The notes: a model not told the origin generated them from the letters alone. Counted from the stretch's first letter, positions 18,302-27,171 are shown. The stretch is DNA of 64,000 nt from Klugiella xanthotipulae (GCF_006716695.1 NZ_VFPN01000001.1:1287096-1351095), one strand, 5' to 3'. Made by a program: numbers and translations.

Positions 18302-18868
18302 GTGATATCTCAACGGGTAGCGGTCATTATCGGCAGCACGAGGGCCAACCGGATTGGCCCCGAGATTGCGGTCTGGGTGCGGGATGCCCTTCGGGAGGGC
18401 AGCAGCCTCCACTACGAGCTGGTTGACCTCGCGGAGGTGGCCCTCCCGTTTCTGGATGAGCCCCGGATGCCCGCCCTCGGCGAGTACGCTCACGCCCACA
18501 CTCGTGCGTGGAGTGAGTTGATTCTTTCCTTCGACGCTGTCGTTTTTGTCTTTCCGCAATATAACGGGGGATATCCCGGGGTGCTCAAGAACGCCGTCGA
18601 TTTTCTGTATGCCGAGTGGCGGGATAAACCGGCCGCTCTGGTCAGTTACGGAACGCGGGGTGGTAACCGGGCGGCGGCCGGGTTTCTCGCCGTACTCAAC
18701 CGTCTCCACCTGCGGGTGATCGATACGAGCCTGGAGCTCGCGCTGCCGGAGGCCGACAAAGACGCCGCCGGTCACCTCCGGGAAGTCGAGGCCACCCTGG
18801 CCCCGTACCGCGATCAGGTTCGTGCGCTTGATGCCGGTCTGACGGCGGCGCTCGCCGCCCCCGCCTAG
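18302..18868 (+). CDS. NADPH-dependent FMN reductase-family protein
   Basis: A 188-aa flavodoxin-fold protein starting at the GTG at 18302 (the first plausible start; weak ribosome site). The phosphate-binding loop GSTRANRIG (12-20) and the flavin-binding stretch FPQYNGGYPGVLKNAVDFLY are hallmarks of NADPH-dependent FMN reductases and azoreductase-like quinone reductases. Such enzymes transfer hydride from NADPH via FMN to flavins, quinones or azo dyes in the cytoplasm. It is divergent from the Hsp90-like gene by about 210 bp and is followed by an AT-rich gap, so it looks monocistronic. The natural acceptor cannot be told from sequence. Confidence 0.9.
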   Translation: MISQRVAVIIGSTRANRIGPEIAVWVRDALREGSSLHYELVDLAEVALPFLDEPRMPALGEYAHAHTRAWSELILSFDAVVFVFPQYNGGYPGVLKNAVDFLYAEWRDKPAALVSYGTRGGNRAAAGFLAVLNRLHLRVIDTSLELALPEADKDAAGHLREVEATLAPYRDQVRALDAGLTAALAAPA

Positions 18869-19130
18869 ACCGCCAGAGGCCATCAATCCCAATGGCTCAT
18901 ATTGGGTATTCGGACTTTTTTAGTGCGAATAATATTTCGGGAGCGAAATTTCGGTTGGAAATTTATTTGCACGGATTCTTATTGATTCTGATAGCGTGAA
19001 GATAATTCAATATTATATTTCAAGGATGCGCTTTAGTGTTTTTGTTATCTAGTCGATAAATCGTTCCGGGGGGGGCAATTAAACATTTTTATGAAAAAGC
19101 GAAAATGTGGGTTATGAAGGGCGAATCAAA
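18869..19130. other. AT-rich intergenic patch (25-40% G+C)
   Basis: Two consecutive 60-base lines (18901-19020) contain only about 38% and 25% G+C, against 65-70% elsewhere. No gene fits. It contains many potential -10-like hexamers and ends in AAGGG at 19117, the ribosome site of the next gene. Such a composition suggests foreign or regulatory DNA. Confidence 0.6.
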
Positions 19131-19496
19131 ATGGTATTAGCCGGGTTTGTTGGTGTCTTTCTTGGCGTGTTGACGGCGGGAACTCGTGTCCCCCGGTTGC
19201 GGTGGCCGGAATTTCTGAGTGCCTGGCTTCTGCTTGTTGTTATGATCTATTTCTTTTTTCTTCGGGAGCCGGGCGTACCTTATGATGGCTACGCATTTTT
19301 TGTTGGTTTCTTTGTCGCATCCACGGTCTATGCGGGTGTGCTGTGGCGGCGCGAGAAGCTCGATCCGCGCCTGAGCGTATGGGGGTGGGCCTGGCGAGAT
19401 GTGCTACGCCCGCGCTATCTGCGGCTTCGTTACCGCGAGTCGCTGAAGGTTGAGGCGTGCGACTCCGAGGTTGGACCGGCTGTGAACCGTGGGTGA
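19131..19496 (+). CDS. Small three-helix membrane protein of unknown function
   Basis: A 121-aa protein. I chose the ATG at 19131 because AAGGG lies nine bases upstream; an in-frame GTG at 19107 has nothing comparable. Three hydrophobic segments are visible: about 2-18 (LAGFVGVFLGVLTAG), 29-46 (FLSAWLLLVVMIYFFFL) and 55-74 (YAFFVGFFVASTVYAGVLW). A basic cytoplasmic tail rich in Arg follows (about 75-110, ending LRPRYLRLRYRES). No known domain is recognised. The stop codon lies inside the left arm of a long terminator hairpin. The first 60 codons use more T and A than neighbouring genes, continuing the AT-rich patch upstream. Confidence 0.65.
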   Translation: MVLAGFVGVFLGVLTAGTRVPRLRWPEFLSAWLLLVVMIYFFFLREPGVPYDGYAFFVGFFVASTVYAGVLWRREKLDPRLSVWGWAWRDVLRPRYLRLRYRESLKVEACDSEVGPAVNRG

Positions 19497-19551
19497 CTTT
19501 TCTCCCCCAGACCGACTTTTTTACCCGGTCTGGGAGAGAAAAGTCACCCAC
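19489..19551. terminator. 26-bp hairpin (one mismatch) overlapping the stop of the small membrane protein
   Basis: Bases 19489-19514 pair with 19526-19551 over 26 bp with a single mismatch; the loop is ACTTTTTTACC. The stop codon at 19494-19496 lies inside the left arm. Both arms carry an A/T tract (CTTTTCTC and GAGAAAAG), so it could stop transcription in either direction before the SGNH hydrolase gene. Confidence 0.8.
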
Positions 19552-19610
19552 AGCGGGGTGGGATGCGGGGTGTGGCCCGGGCCGCGCGCATCCGGCCGTA
19601 TGCTGGGGGA

Positions 19611-20375
19611 ATGTCAGAGTTGAGATATGTCGCTCTAGGTGACAGCTTTACCGAGGGTGTGGGCGACGATCAGGCTGACGGTCGGGTCCGCGGCTGGGCC
19701 GACCTCGTTGCCGAGGGGCTTGCGGAGGCTGAGGGTGGGCCGATTCGCTACGCCAACCTGGCCATCCGTGGTCGTCTGCTGGGGCCAATCATCGACGAGC
19801 AGCTGGAGCCGGCACTCGCCCTGGGCCCCACCCTCGTGACCTTCAACGGCGGGGGCAACGACATCCTGCGCCCCAGGGCCGATCTACCCGCCCTCATCGC
19901 GCGCACCGAGAAGGTGTTTCGCCGCGTGCACGAGTCGGGCGCACAGCTGATCGTGCTGAGCGGAGCCAACCCCACACGCGGCCTTCCCCTGCGTGAGGCC
20001 ATTCAGGCTAAGGGCGATCAGCTGAACGCGATTGTGCGCGACCTGGCTGCCGACCTCGGCGTGCCATTCGCCGACAACTGGTCCGACGAAGAACTCATAG
20101 GCGCGCAGTACTGGTCCACCGACCGTCTACACCTCAACGCAACGGGCCACCACCGCGTGGCCGCGCGGGTGCTGGACGCCATGGGCTACGCCGCCCCGCA
20201 ACGCTGGGTCGTCACCGCCCCGGCCCCCGAGCGCGCCCCGGGCTTCCGCGACAATGCCGCGTATTACCGCCAGCACGTGATGCCGTGGATTAAGCGCCGA
20301 TTGACGGGTCGTTCGTCGGGTGACGGACGCGTGGCCAAGTACGCGGAGTGGGTCGAGATCGGGCCGCGGGGATAG
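19611..20375 (+). CDS. SGNH/GDSL-family hydrolase
   Basis: A 254-aa protein from the ATG at 19611 with GGGGGA just upstream. All four SGNH blocks are present: GDSFTEG with nucleophile S12, a Gly in AIRGR, GGGND with N83, and DRLHLNATGH with D171 and H174. There is no signal peptide, so it should act in the cytoplasm as an esterase, lipase or acyl hydrolase. The C-terminal 50 residues (MPWIKRRLTGRSSGDG...) are basic and lie outside the usual domain. It stands alone between a terminator and the end of putA, so context gives no substrate. Confidence 0.92.
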   Translation: MSELRYVALGDSFTEGVGDDQADGRVRGWADLVAEGLAEAEGGPIRYANLAIRGRLLGPIIDEQLEPALALGPTLVTFNGGGNDILRPRADLPALIARTEKVFRRVHESGAQLIVLSGANPTRGLPLREAIQAKGDQLNAIVRDLAADLGVPFADNWSDEELIGAQYWSTDRLHLNATGHHRVAARVLDAMGYAAPQRWVVTAPAPERAPGFRDNAAYYRQHVMPWIKRRLTGRSSGDGRVAKYAEWVEIGPRG

Positions 20376-20450
20376 TGGGGGAGCTGCACGGTGCAAAGCG
20401 GGCCACGAACCTCATCGTGACCCGCTTCGCGGTTGCTGCGGCGGATAGGT

Positions 20451-23400
20451 CTAGATAACGCCCTCGGACCAGGCGTCCGGATTGCCGAAGCGGTGCGCCG
20501 TGATGGTCACGGACTGCTCCCGCAGGAAGGGCAGGATCTCCACTCGCCCGGCCAGCGTGACCGGGTCCGTGTAGAGGGCCACATCCACGCGGCCGGCGAG
20601 GGCGGTGTGGGCGTCGCCCGCGGGTGTGCCGGGGGCGGCGACCACGCGGATGCGCGGCAGCGGCGTCTCGGCCAGGCCGCCCAGCCAGGCGGCATCACTC
20701 TCGGTGCGTACCGTGATATCGGCGGTGCGGGCGGCGCGCACGATGGCGTCGGGCAACTGAATGCCGCAGCTCAGGTCGGTCGTCGTGGCGGGCGAGGCGA
20801 CCACGGCGCGCACGGCGGCCAGAATCACCCGAACGGCGTCATCCTGGCTGGCACCCTCACGAACGCGGATGCCCGTGCCGAGCGGCAGGTAACGGAACAC
20901 ATTGCGCTCCACGCCCAGCGCCGACACATCGGTGCTGGCCCCAAACTCGGCTCGCCAGGCGGCCTCGTCGAGCAGGGCGGCGGTGCGCAGGGCAGAGTCC
21001 TCCCCGGTGAGGGCCCCAGCGGCATCCAACACGGCGTTCACACGCGAGTGCAGCGGGTTGACGGGTGGTGCGGACGCCACCTCGGTGGGCTGCCAGGAGC
21101 CCAGGCCGTACAGGTAGTTCGGGCCGCCGGCCTTGCTGCCCGCGCCGATGGCCGAACGCTTCCAACCGCCAAACGGCTGCCGACGCACAATGGCCCCGGT
21201 GATTCCGCGGTTCACGTACAGGTTTCCGGCCTGAACCCCGCTCAGCCACTGGCCGAGCTCCTCGGGGTCGAGGGAGTGCAGCCCCGCGGTGAGACCGTAG
21301 GCGGTGCCGTTCTGCACGCGGATCGCGTCGGCCAGCGTGGGCACGCTCATTACGCCGAGCACCGGGCCGAAAAACTCGGTGGTGTGAAAGCGGCTGCCCT
21401 CGGTGACCCCCAGGCGGATGCCGGGGGAGAAGAGACGGTTGCTGTCATCGAGTTTCTCGGGCTTCACGGCCCAGGTTTCGCCGGTATCCAGCGTGGTGAG
21501 GGCCCACTCAAGCTTGCCCGCGGCGGGTTCGATAATCGGCCCCATCTGTGCGGCTGCATTGGTGGGGTAGTCCACGCGCAGGCTCGAGGCCGAGTCGATC
21601 AGCTGATTGAGGAAACGTTCGGATTTACCCATCGAACCCACCAGGATGACGAGGCTCGCCGCCGAGCATTTCTGGCCGGCGTGGCCAAACGCGGAGTAGA
21701 CCACATCGGCGACGGCCAGGTCGATATCGGCGCTCGGCGTGACGATAATCGAGTTCTTACCGCTCGTCTCGGCCAGTAGGGGCAGATCATCCCGCCACGA
21801 GCGGAAGAGCTCGGCGGTCTCGTAGGCCCCCGTGAGGATGACGCGCTCGACCAGCGGGTGTGACACCAGCTGCTTGCCCAGGACGCTTTCGGCCATGTTG
21901 GCCAGCAGGAGGACATCGCGCGGGACGCCAGCATCCCACAGAATCTCGGCGATCACGGCCCCGCAGCGCTTGGATAGCGAGGCGGGCTTCATAATCACGG
22001 TCGAGCCCGCGGCCAGCGCGGAGACAACCGAGCCGGTGGGGATGGCGATGGGGAAGTTCCACGGTGGTGTTACCACGGTCAGTCGAGCGGGGGTAAAGGA
22101 TGCCCCCTGGACACTCTCCAGCAGTTCGGCCTGCTCGGCGTAGTAGGCGGCAAAGTCGATGGCCTCGGAGACCTCGGGGTCCGCCTGTTCGACCGATTTT
22201 CCGGTCTCGGCGGCGGCAATCTCGATCAGGTCGCCGCGGCGAGCCTCCATGCCCTGCGCGGCGCGGCGCAGGATGGCGGCGCGGGCGGCGGCCCCGCCCG
22301 TGGCCCAGGCGCTCTGGGCGGCGATGGCGGTTGTCACCATCTCCTCCACCCGGGCGGCATCGCTCACTCGGGCGGCGGCGATGGTCTCAACACCCAGCTG
22401 CGAGGCGGGGATGTTGGTGATGATCTGGCTAGCCCACGCCCGATTCTCGGTGAGCGAGGAGTCGGTGTCGGCGGCGTTCTCGAACGGAGCGGCGGGCAGG
22501 GGCGCCGCCTCCGTGAGTCGAGACTGTTGGCGGTTGGGGCCGGGTACCACGTCATCTACGGCTGCGAGCGAGGCGAGGAAGCGGTTCTTCTCGCGCTCGA
22601 ACAGCTCACGGTTGGTTGAAAGCTCGAACACGGCCGACATAAAGTTCTGCGGGCTGGCGTTCTCTTCCAGGCGGCGCACCAGGTAGCTGATTGCCGCGTC
22701 GAAGTTGTCGGGGTGCACAACCGGTGTGTAGAGAAGCAGATCGCCAACATCTTTCGTGATGGCCTTCGCCTGGCCCTCGGCCATGCCCAGCAACATCTCA
22801 AACTCGATCTGCTTCGTCACGCCGCGGGCCCCGGCTAGCAGGTGCGCGTGGGCGATATCGAAGAGATTGTGGCCGGCGACACCGATGCGCACGGCATCCG
22901 TGTTTTCGGGGCGGAGGGCCCAGTCGAGCACGCGCTTGTAGTTGGTGTCGGAGTCCTGCTTGGTGCTGTAGGTAGCCAGCGGCCAGCCGTGTACCGTGGC
23001 GGCGACGGTTTCCATCGCCAGGTTGGCCCCCTTGACCACGCGTACCTTGATGGGTGCGCCGCCGCGGTCACGGCGGGCCTGCGACCAGGCGGTGAGGTCC
23101 TGGAGGGCGGCGAGGGCATCCGGCAGGTAGGCCTGGAGCACGATACCCGCCTCCAGCGTGAGGAATTCGGGCTTATCCAGCAGGGTTTTGAGCACGTCGA
23201 TGGTGAGGTGGAGGTCGTGGTACTCCTCCATGTCCAGGTTGATGAACTTGGGCGTGGGTGAGTTGGCCGCGAGCTGGTAGAGCGGGGTGAGTCGCTCGAC
23301 CACTTTGGTGACCGTGTTGCTGTAGTCCCACAGACTCAACTCGTTGACCACCGAGGACACCTTGATCGACACGTAGTCCACGTCTGGCCGGCTGAGCAGG

Positions 23401-23921
23401 TTATGCGTGCCCTGGAGTCGGCGGTCGGCCTCCGCATCGCCCAGCACGGCCTCGCCGAGCAGGTTGATGTTAAGGCGGTTGCCACTCGCGGTGAGGTGCG
23501 TGATTCCGGCCCCCAGCTTGTGCTCGCGCGCATCCAGAATGAGGTGGTTGACCATCCCGCGCAGTACCCTGCGGGCGATCGGCACCACCACGCCGGGCAG
23601 CGCCGGGGCCATCACGCCGCCAGCGCCAATGGCCAGGCGCATGTAGCCGGGCAGGAAGGTGGGGGCACCCGAAGCCAGTTTCTTGAGGTTGCGGGCGGCC
23701 ACGCCGAGATCTTCGGGGCGCACCACGCGGTCCACGAAGCCGAGCGTGAAGGCCAGTCCGGCCGGGTCTTTCAGGGTATCGGCGAGCAGCGAGGCCGAGG
23801 TGCTCGGCTTGTACCGTTCGCTCTCGGTGAGCCAGCGCTCCACGAGGGCGACGGTTTGCTCACCGGTGACCTCCGTGCCGGGGCGGTCGGTCTCGGAGGA
23901 GGTGGGGTGCGGGGTAGCCAT
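20451..23921 (-). CDS. putA: Bifunctional proline dehydrogenase / L-glutamate gamma-semialdehyde dehydrogenase
   Basis: A 1156-aa PutA. The N-terminal FAD-dependent proline dehydrogenase barrel (about 40-460) includes IKVRVVKGANLAME and RIGVAGHNLFDIAHAHLL; the aldehyde dehydrogenase half (about 530-1010) has E718 in LLAETSGKNS and the catalytic cysteine C752 in GHAGQKCSAAS, followed by EFFGPVLGVM and QPFGGWKRSA. Together they oxidise proline to glutamate, with the intermediate channelled between active sites. A C-terminal extension of about 130 residues resembles the extra ALDH-superfamily domain of long PutAs that seals the channel. There is no N-terminal ribbon-helix-helix DNA-binding domain, so it does not regulate itself. 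The start ATG (23919-23921) has AGGA upstream. The divergent PucR gene is its likely regulator. Confidence 0.96.
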   Translation of the reverse strand: MATPHPTSSETDRPGTEVTGEQTVALVERWLTESERYKPSTSASLLADTLKDPAGLAFTLGFVDRVVRPEDLGVAARNLKKLASGAPTFLPGYMRLAIGAGGVMAPALPGVVVPIARRVLRGMVNHLILDAREHKLGAGITHLTASGNRLNINLLGEAVLGDAEADRRLQGTHNLLSRPDVDYVSIKVSSVVNELSLWDYSNTVTKVVERLTPLYQLAANSPTPKFINLDMEEYHDLHLTIDVLKTLLDKPEFLTLEAGIVLQAYLPDALAALQDLTAWSQARRDRGGAPIKVRVVKGANLAMETVAATVHGWPLATYSTKQDSDTNYKRVLDWALRPENTDAVRIGVAGHNLFDIAHAHLLAGARGVTKQIEFEMLLGMAEGQAKAITKDVGDLLLYTPVVHPDNFDAAISYLVRRLEENASPQNFMSAVFELSTNRELFEREKNRFLASLAAVDDVVPGPNRQQSRLTEAAPLPAAPFENAADTDSSLTENRAWASQIITNIPASQLGVETIAAARVSDAARVEEMVTTAIAAQSAWATGGAAARAAILRRAAQGMEARRGDLIEIAAAETGKSVEQADPEVSEAIDFAAYYAEQAELLESVQGASFTPARLTVVTPPWNFPIAIPTGSVVSALAAGSTVIMKPASLSKRCGAVIAEILWDAGVPRDVLLLANMAESVLGKQLVSHPLVERVILTGAYETAELFRSWRDDLPLLAETSGKNSIIVTPSADIDLAVADVVYSAFGHAGQKCSAASLVILVGSMGKSERFLNQLIDSASSLRVDYPTNAAAQMGPIIEPAAGKLEWALTTLDTGETWAVKPEKLDDSNRLFSPGIRLGVTEGSRFHTTEFFGPVLGVMSVPTLADAIRVQNGTAYGLTAGLHSLDPEELGQWLSGVQAGNLYVNRGITGAIVRRQPFGGWKRSAIGAGSKAGGPNYLYGLGSWQPTEVASAPPVNPLHSRVNAVLDAAGALTGEDSALRTAALLDEAAWRAEFGASTDVSALGVERNVFRYLPLGTGIRVREGASQDDAVRVILAAVRAVVASPATTTDLSCGIQLPDAIVRAARTADITVRTESDAAWLGGLAETPLPRIRVVAAPGTPAGDAHTALAGRVDVALYTDPVTLAGRVEILPFLREQSVTITAHRFGNPDAWSEGVI

Positions 23922-24188
23922 GATGAGGGTCCTGACGACGAAGGGTGGTTATGCGGTCTGATGATGCGTTTTGAGCGGGATGGTGTCGTGTGGAGAGTGT
24001 TGCACGAGCCACCGACACTCGGCGGCGCGGCGGTGCGGGTGCGAGTATCCCTGCGTCCACGATAGGCGCGCAGACCCGTCAATCTTTTGGCCAATCGTTA
24101 AATAGTTATGCCATTTTCTAGTTCAGCTGCACAATGGATGCGCGGGGTGTGCCCCGCCCCACGCCCCGCCAACCAGCCAGGAGAAGCC
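23922..24188. promoter_or_regulatory. putA / PucR divergent promoter region
   Basis: 267 bp between divergent putA and a PucR-type regulator. It contains the palindrome TTGGCCAA (24087-24094, within TTTTGGCCAAT) followed by an AT-rich run (24096-24121) that could hold the regulator's promoter. The palindrome is a candidate operator; this is an inference from position and symmetry. Confidence 0.45.
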
Positions 24189-25871
24189 ATGCCCGCCCCA
24201 CACCGCACCCCCGGCTCCGTCACCCTGCGTGCGCTCCTGCACACCGTCGGTGAGCCGCTCGTGCGCCTCCTCTCCGGCCCGCGCACCCGCGACCAGCCCC
24301 TCCGCACCCTGGCGCTCGTCGAGGCCGAGGAGCTACGCGAGCGCAGCCTCCCGGCCGCCGACGCCCTCCTACTCGTTGGCGCGCGTGATGCCCTCCTGCC
24401 CGGTTTGCTGCCGTTTGTACCCGACAACAGCGTGGTCTTTGTGAAGCTCAGCGGAGAGCCGGATGTCGGGCTCTTGTCCGCCGCCGCCCGCCGCGGAATC
24501 AGCGTGGTGCGTGTGCACCGTGAGGCCAGCTGGGACCAGCTCACGAGCATCCTGCACCGTCTGCTCGGCACGCTTGAGGCCGCCGACCCCGCCACCTCTG
24601 CACTCGCCGGTACCGTCAGTGATCTCTTCGCTCTCGCTGAGACTGTTGCTGCACAGGTTCGCGGGCTCGTCACCATCGAGGACAGTGGTGGTGAGGTGCT
24701 CGCCTACTCGCGCGCGATTGAGGGAGCCGATGAGCTGCGAATCTCCTCCATTCTGGGCCGTCGCGGCCCCGCCGATCAGATGCGCCGACTCAGCGATGAG
24801 GGCGTGCTGAGCGCCCTGGCGAGCGAGGGCAGTGTCTTGCGGGTGCCGGCCAACGAGGAACTGGGGCGGGCGGCGCGGTTGGCCGCCGGTATCCACAGCG
24901 ACGGCCGACAGCTGGGCACCCTGTGGGTGCAGGAAGGCCGCGAACCGTTCTCGGCGGATGCCAACGCGCTGATTCCCGGTGCCGCGCGCTTGGCCGCCCG
25001 GCTCATGCGTGGCCGGGAGCACCCCGCGCACCGTGACGACCGGCTCGTTCTCGTGGGGCTGGGGCTCGGCGCGGAGCCCGCGGGCGAGGCCCCGCGGTTG
25101 GCCACCGTGACCGAGACGTACGCGCTCGCGTCGCTGCTCAACCCGCAGCCACACGACCTGCTCGCCGTGATCGGGGTGACGGTGCTGCCGGTGCCGGAGG
25201 TGCCCACAGTCGACACGGATGCCGTGGCCGACCCGCCCGCCGCGGAACTCACCGCCGACACCATGAGTTACCTGCGACTGCACGCCGCCAGCTACCGCAG
25301 GCCCATCGCGCTCGCCGCTCATCGCGGCACGATCTATGGCGTCGTCGCCACCTCCGACCCGGATGCCCTCCAGCACTGGGCTGCCAGCGCGCTCGCCGAC
25401 GCGGGCGGCCGCTTCGGCCGTAGCCTGCGCGCCGCCGTCGCTGAGGCACCGGGGGGCATGGTCGCGTTGCCCGAGGCCCGCCGCTCGGTAGACCATTTGC
25501 TGGATGCCGTGCGCCGCGACCCTGCCCGATACCCCGCCGTGGTGTCGCTCTCGGGCCTACGCTCTGATGTGCTGCTGAGCGATATCGTTGCGCTCGTGGC
25601 CGATCAGCCGCGCCTGCGCGACCCCCGCCTGGACGCGCTGCGGGAGCACGACACGCGGTCGGGGGGCGAGCTGGTGGCGAGTATCCGCGCGTACCTGGAT
25701 GCTTTTAGCGACGTGCGTGCCGCTGCCGCCGTGTTGCGCGTGCACCCCAACACGTTGCGCTACCGCCTGGGTCGGGCCGAGGATCTTAGCGGCCTGGCCC
25801 TCAACGACCCGGCGACGCGGATTGTGCTGGGTGTCTTGTTGCGGCTGTCGTGCGATGGTGCTAACGGGTGA
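24189..25871 (+). CDS. PucR-family transcriptional regulator, likely of proline catabolism
   Basis: A 560-aa regulator from the ATG at 24189, which follows an AGGAGA ribosome site. The N-terminal PucR domain (about 10-125) includes LRERSLPAADALLLVGARD; the middle is a GGDEF-like CdaR region; the C-terminus is the PucR helix-turn-helix (about 495-555) with RAYLDAFSDVRAAAAVLRVH and PNTLRYRLGRAEDLSG. This family activates amino-acid and purine catabolic genes. It is divergent from putA, and PucR-type proteins next to proline dehydrogenase genes are known activators of them in actinobacteria, so control of putA is the natural reading. The stop codon lies within the left arm of a repeat element. 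Confidence 0.92.
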   Translation: MPAPHRTPGSVTLRALLHTVGEPLVRLLSGPRTRDQPLRTLALVEAEELRERSLPAADALLLVGARDALLPGLLPFVPDNSVVFVKLSGEPDVGLLSAAARRGISVVRVHREASWDQLTSILHRLLGTLEAADPATSALAGTVSDLFALAETVAAQVRGLVTIEDSGGEVLAYSRAIEGADELRISSILGRRGPADQMRRLSDEGVLSALASEGSVLRVPANEELGRAARLAAGIHSDGRQLGTLWVQEGREPFSADANALIPGAARLAARLMRGREHPAHRDDRLVLVGLGLGAEPAGEAPRLATVTETYALASLLNPQPHDLLAVIGVTVLPVPEVPTVDTDAVADPPAAELTADTMSYLRLHAASYRRPIALAAHRGTIYGVVATSDPDALQHWAASALADAGGRFGRSLRAAVAEAPGGMVALPEARRSVDHLLDAVRRDPARYPAVVSLSGLRSDVLLSDIVALVADQPRLRDPRLDALREHDTRSGGELVASIRAYLDAFSDVRAAAAVLRVHPNTLRYRLGRAEDLSGLALNDPATRIVLGVLLRLSCDGANG

Positions 25872-25925
25872 GAAAAAGTCGAGGTACGAGGAAATAAACG
25901 TCGATCTGTGAGGAAAACTCACCCG
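25865..25925. repeat. Dispersed hairpin repeat, copy 2
   Basis: CGGGTGAG (25865-25872) pairs with CTCACCCG (25918-25925), and an inner hairpin GTGAG-GAAAA-CTCAC occupies 25908-25922. From GGGTGAG to CTCACCC the element is 59 bases, exactly the length of the copy at 1158-1216, and both have a GAAA run in the middle and GTGAGG near the right edge. It lies between the converging PucR and RidA genes and may also terminate transcription. Confidence 0.6.
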
Positions 25926-25938
25926 GTGCGGTGGCGGG

Positions 25939-26334
25939 CTATGACCCTAGAACCGCAACCCCTTCGATCTCAATCAGGGCCTCCTTCTGCCACAGCCGGG
26001 TCACACCGATCCCGGCCATTGCGGGGTAGTTGGTGCCGGCCATCTCGCGCCAGATGCGGCCGATCTCGCGGCCGTTCTTCTGGTAGTCGTCCACATCGGT
26101 GAGGTAGATCGTCACCGAGACGAGATCTTCCGGTTTCCCCCCGGCCTCTGCCAGGGTGTCAAGCACGTTTTTAAAGCACTGCGTGAACTGCTCCACAATC
26201 CCTCCCGGCACAATATTCATGTCCTGGTCGAGGGCGGTCTGTCCGCCCAGATAAACGGTTTGACCGGCCACAATACCGTGTGCGTAGCCGGAGGGCTTGG
26301 CCATGTGGGCGGGGTTGGCTGTGAGGTGTGCCAT
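25939..26334 (-). CDS. RidA-family protein lacking the canonical arginine
   Basis: A 131-aa RidA/YjgF-fold protein (trimeric, cytoplasmic). The pattern AGQTVYLGGQTALD, a central VxIYLTD strand (74-80) and IEIEGVAV (121-128) identify the family. Canonical RidA enzymes, which hydrolyse reactive enamine/imine intermediates, have an arginine in the YPARS motif; here the segment is YPAMAG and the position is M106, so it belongs to a subgroup that should not act as a standard imine deaminase. It precedes the divergent IclR gene's end and is read from the same strand as IclR, next to a catabolic cluster for an amino- or hydroxy-benzoate, so it may act on a pathway intermediate. That role is an inference. 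Confidence 0.9.
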   Translation of the reverse strand: MAHLTANPAHMAKPSGYAHGIVAGQTVYLGGQTALDQDMNIVPGGIVEQFTQCFKNVLDTLAEAGGKPEDLVSVTIYLTDVDDYQKNGREIGRIWREMAGTNYPAMAGIGVTRLWQKEALIEIEGVAVLGS

Positions 26335-26383
26335 GGGTCATCTCCTGTGATTGGTGGGGGTAATGAGGTGGGGTCGAAAACGT

Positions 26384-27154
26384 TTAGTAGCGCAGTTCGG
26401 CTTCGATGGATCGCGCGGTGGCAGAGAGCTGCCGCAGCAGGTCGCGCTCGTGGGCGGAGAGACGGACGTCTCCCGTAGGGTTGAGGCGGGCATCCGGGCC
26501 GGTGACGGTTAGTGAGCAGACGACCCCGCCAGCCGGATGCCGTAGTGGCACGGCCAACGCGCCGACCCCCGGTTCAGCCTCCGACATATTGCGCGCGTAG
26601 CCCACCTCGCGGGCGTGTGCCACGTGGCGGCGCAACTCGGCGGCGGTGCCGATGCTGCCGGTTGTCGGTTGCGCCAGGTCCCCCTCCGGGTAGAGCTCGG
26701 CGAGTTCGGCATCGCTCAGTGCAGACAGCAGGATCTTTCCCGCGGCGGTCGCGTGCGCGGGCAGTTGGCGGCCCACTCGGCTGGTCACTCGCATGATGTG
26801 GGGCGACTCGTAGGCCGCCACAAAGCGGGTGTGTGCCCGGGTGAGGGTCGCAAGGTGCACGGTCTCCTGGGTGGTGTCGCGCAGGGTGAGCATGTGGGGC
26901 GTGGCAATCTCGATGCAGTGCTCCACGGCCGAGGCGGTGCGGCTACCGCTCATCAGTGGCCCCAGTTGATACTTGCGCCCGGGCTGTTCCTGCTTCACAA
27001 AGTTGCTCTCCAGAAGGGTGGAGAGTAGGCGGTGTGCGGTTGACGGGCTCACAGCTAACAACTCCGAGATATCGGAGACGCCGAGACTCGGATGCTGTTG
27101 GAGCAGCTCCAAGATCTTGAGCGCTTGACTCACTGATTGCAGTGTCTGAGCCAC
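26384..27154 (-). CDS. IclR-family transcriptional regulator of the aryl-CoA cluster
   Basis: A 256-aa regulator. The GTG at 27152-27154 is preceded by a perfect AGGAGG ribosome site, which decides the start. Residues 1-65 form the winged helix (SQALKILELLQQHPSLGVSD, SPSTAHRLLSTLLESNFV), and 75-250 form the IclR effector domain (LPAHATAAGKILLSAL, EPGVGALAVPL). IclR proteins often control aromatic catabolism and bind aromatic acids or CoA esters. It is divergent from the FAH-cupin-thioesterase genes; two inverted repeats TTCC-N7/8-GGAA lie in the gap and are its likely operators. The RidA gene follows it. Confidence 0.93.
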   Translation of the reverse strand: MAQTLQSVSQALKILELLQQHPSLGVSDISELLAVSPSTAHRLLSTLLESNFVKQEQPGRKYQLGPLMSGSRTASAVEHCIEIATPHMLTLRDTTQETVHLATLTRAHTRFVAAYESPHIMRVTSRVGRQLPAHATAAGKILLSALSDAELAELYPEGDLAQPTTGSIGTAAELRRHVAHAREVGYARNMSEAEPGVGALAVPLRHPAGGVVCSLTVTGPDARLNPTGDVRLSAHERDLLRQLSATARSIEAELRY

Positions 27155-27171
27155 GTCAACCCTCCTAAAAA

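Noticed and set aside
20433..21779. Plus-strand frame of about 450 codons opposite putA
   Set aside because: Antisense artefact of high third-position GC; the minus strand encodes the conserved aldehyde dehydrogenase half.
24369..25496. Minus-strand frame of about 375 codons opposite the PucR gene
   Set aside because: Composition typical of a shadow frame and no recognisable domain.
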